From positions 1 to 7,109 of the forward strand of contig JALVFB010000378.1 in NCBI GenBank assembly GCA_027030295.1: a DNA stretch of 7,109 bases, in the 5' to 3' direction. The stretch comes from Hyphomicrobiales bacterium. Lineage in GTDB: Bacteria > Pseudomonadota > Alphaproteobacteria > Rhizobiales > Aestuariivirgaceae. Both the position numbers and the translations under genes were made by a program. Below, piece by piece: positions 5,071-7,109 of the stretch. The notes below the pieces were generated by a model. The model did not search any database, was not told where the DNA came from, and was given only the letters and a program-made list of their open reading frames with translations. Position 1 is the first letter of the stretch; each line of letters begins with the position of its first letter.

Positions 5071-7109
5071 GTGACCGAACACGACCACGCACCCGCCGGT
5101 GGCGATGGAGACATCCACGCCATCACCATCGAAGAGGAAATGCGCCGCTCCTATCTCGATTACGCCATGAGCGTGATCGTGGCCCGCGCGCTGCCCGATG
5201 TGCGCGACGGCCTGAAGCCCGTGCACCGGCGCATCCTCTATTCGATGTACGAGAACGGCTATCTGTGGAACCGGCCCTACCGCAAGTCCGCCCGCGTGGT
5301 CGGCGACGTCATCGGTAAATACCATCCGCATGGCGACCAGGCGGTCTATGACGCGCTGGTGCGTCTGGCGCAGGATTTTTCCATGCGCCTGCCGCTGCTG
5401 GACGGGCAGGGCAACTTCGGCTCCGTGGACGGCGACCCGCCGGCGGCCATGCGCTACACGGAAGTGCGGCTGGCGCCGGTGGCGCGCTACCTGCTGGAGG
5501 ATATCGACAAGGACACGGTGGACTTCCAGCCGAACTACGACGGCTCGGAAAAGGAGCCGGTGGTGTTGCCGGCGCGCTTCCCCAACCTGCTGGTGAACGG
5601 CGCCGGCGGCATCGCCGTGGGCATGGCCACCAACATGCCGCCGCACAATCTCGGCGAGGTCATCGACGCCACGAAGGCACTCATCGCAAATCCGGCCATT
5701 TCCATCGAGGAGCTGATGGCGCATGTGCCGGGGCCGGACTTTCCCACCGGCGGCATCATCCTCGGGCGCAAGGGTATCCGCGATGCCTGTCGCACCGGGC
5801 GCGGCTCGATTACCGTGCGCGGGCGCGCCAGCATCGAGGAGCTGCGCAAGGATCGCTACGCCATCGTCATCACCGAGATCCCCTATCAGGTGAACAAGGC
5901 GGCGATGGTGGAGAAGATCGCCGATCTGGTGAAGGAGAAGCGCATCGAGGGCATCGCCGACATCCGCGACGAATCCGACCGGCACGGCATGCGCGTGGTG
6001 GTGGAGCTGAAGCGCGACGCGGTGCCCGACGTGGTGCTGAACCAGCTCTACCGTTACACGCCGCTTCAGACCACCTTCGGTGTGAACAACGTGGCGCTGG
6101 TCAATGGCCGGCCCGAGACGCTGAACCTGAAGCAGCTGCTGGAGGAGTTCGTCCGCTTCCGCGAAGAGGTCATCGCCCGGCGCACGCGCCACCTGCTGAA
6201 CAAGGCGCGCGAGCGGGCGCACGTGCTGGTGGGCCTGGCGCTGGCGGTGGCCAACATCGACGAGGTCATCCGCATCATCCGTGGCGCGCCGAACCCGGAA
6301 GCGGCGCGCCGGGAACTGATGGCGCGCGACTGGCCGGCGCAGGAGATGCTGCCCTATATCCGCCTCATCGACGATCCGCGCGTGATCATCAACGATGACG
6401 GCACCGTGCGCCTGACCGAGGTGCAGGCCCGCGCCATTCTGGATTTGCGCCTGCATCGGCTCACCGCGCTGGGGCGCGAGGAAATCGGCGCCCAGCTGAA
6501 GAAGCTGGCCGACGAGATCGCCGATTATCTCGACATCCTTCGTTCGCGCCAGCGCGTGCTGAACATCATCGTTAGTGAGCTGGACGAGATCCGCGAGCAG
6601 TATGCCGACGAGCGGCGCACGGAAATCTCCGATGCCGAGGGCGAGTTCGAGGACGAGGACCTCATCGCGCGGGAGGAGATGGTGGTCACCGTGACGCATG
6701 CCGGCTACATCAAGCGCACGCCGCTGAATGAATACCGGGCGCAGCGCCGCGGCGGCAAGGGCAGGGCGGGGGTGAAGACCCGCGAGGAGGATTTCGTCAT
6801 CCGCCTGTTCGTGGCCAATACGCACACGCCGCTGGTGTTCTTCACCTCGCGCGGCATGGCCTATCAGCTTAAGGTGTGGAAGCTGCCGCTGGCGGCGCCG
6901 AACGCGCGTGGGCGGCCGCTCATCAACCTGTTGCCGTTGGAGCAGGGCGAGACGGTGACCTCCGTGCTGCCGCTTCCGGAGGACGAGACGGAGTGGGAGA
7001 CGCTGGACGTGATGTTCTGCACCCGCTCCGGTCATGTGCGGCGCAATCGGCTCTCCGACTTCACCGGTATCAAGAGCAACGGCAAGATCGCCATGAAGCT
7101 TAACGAGGG
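5071..7109 (+). CDS. gyrA: DNA gyrase subunit A (3' end outside window)
   Basis: GyrA is the cleavage-religation subunit of DNA gyrase, the GyrA2GyrB2 type II topoisomerase that introduces negative supercoils using ATP bound by GyrB. The first 679 residues are present and the frame runs off the window; full length is usually about 850-950. After a short variable N-terminus comes [34 protein letters not shown]. The active-site Tyr is Y129 in AAMRYTE (E. coli Y122). The quinolone-determining region is 74-113, with [10 protein letters not shown] at 85-94. The GyrA box QRRGGKG at 558-564 separates it from ParC and marks the start of the DNA-wrapping C-terminal domain. Q90 stands where E. coli has S83, while D94 (E. 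coli D87) is kept. Start is GTG with AGGGA upstream. Confidence 0.97.
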   Translation, partial: MTEHDHAPAGGDGDIHAITIEEEMRRSYLDYAMSVIVARALPDVRDGLKPVHRRILYSMYENGYLWNRPYRKSARVVGDVIGKYHPHGDQAVYDALVRLAQDFSMRLPLLDGQGNFGSVDGDPPAAMRYTEVRLAPVARYLLEDIDKDTVDFQPNYDGSEKEPVVLPARFPNLLVNGAGGIAVGMATNMPPHNLGEVIDATKALIANPAISIEELMAHVPGPDFPTGGIILGRKGIRDACRTGRGSITVRGRASIEELRKDRYAIVITEIPYQVNKAAMVEKIADLVKEKRIEGIADIRDESDRHGMRVVVELKRDAVPDVVLNQLYRYTPLQTTFGVNNVALVNGRPETLNLKQLLEEFVRFREEVIARRTRHLLNKARERAHVLVGLALAVANIDEVIRIIRGAPNPEAARRELMARDWPAQEMLPYIRLIDDPRVIINDDGTVRLTEVQARAILDLRLHRLTALGREEIGAQLKKLADEIADYLDILRSRQRVLNIIVSELDEIREQYADERRTEISDAEGEFEDEDLIAREEMVVTVTHAGYIKRTPLNEYRAQRRGGKGRAGVKTREEDFVIRLFVANTHTPLVFFTSRGMAYQLKVWKLPLAAPNARGRPLINLLPLEQGETVTSVLPLPEDETEWETLDVMFCTRSGHVRRNRLSDFTGIKSNGKIAMKLNE

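Noticed and set aside
4723..7035. Long open frame on the - strand opposite gyrA (770 codons)
   Set aside because: The + strand here encodes GyrA with all family motifs. The antisense frame is rich in His, Arg and Ala, low in complexity, and is what GC-rich codon bias produces opposite a real gene.
5071..7109. Assignment of the topoisomerase as ParC
   Set aside because: The QRRGGKG GyrA box at residues 558-564 and the [20 protein letters not shown] segment identify GyrA, although Gln at the Ser83 position also reminded me of ParC sequences.

Overview
The window looks like a piece of a GC-rich alphaproteobacterial chromosome. The evidence is the gene order secY-adk-rpsM-rpsK-rpoA-rplQ with no rpsD in the alpha cluster and no rpmJ or infA before rpsM, the sequence character of the ribosomal proteins, and a GyrA of alphaproteobacterial type. 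I cannot name the genus from sequence alone.

Bases 1-3746 are the 3' end of the spc/alpha ribosomal protein region, all on the + strand. They hold the SecY C-terminus, adenylate kinase (start overlapping the secY stop as ATGA), a 271-base leader region, then uS13, uS11, RNA polymerase alpha and bL17, closed by a strong intrinsic terminator. Together these genes supply protein export, adenylate balance, the small-subunit head and platform, the transcription core and the large-subunit exit region. The leader before rpsM is unusually structured: a palindrome cluster, a promoter-like element straddled by a 9-bp inverted repeat, an attenuator-like hairpin with a U-rich tail, and a 7-codon mini-ORF.

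Bases 3785-4741 on the - strand encode a six-helix cation diffusion facilitator of the ZnT9/SLC30A9-like type. It converges on rplQ and shares its bidirectional terminator.

Bases 4742-5070 are a divergent intergenic region between the transporter and gyrA, dense in dyad symmetry: five GGACA/TGTCC half-sites, a perfect 9-bp dyad, a three-part GGAAAA/TTTTCC alternation with a 12-base period, and a textbook terminator hairpin with six T residues just upstream of gyrA. Bases 5071-7109 are the first 679 codons of gyrA, starting at GTG and running off the window end.

The genes are ordinary housekeeping genes and I see no mobile element, CRISPR array, tRNA or rRNA. The least explained material is in the two structured leaders, before rpsM and before gyrA.
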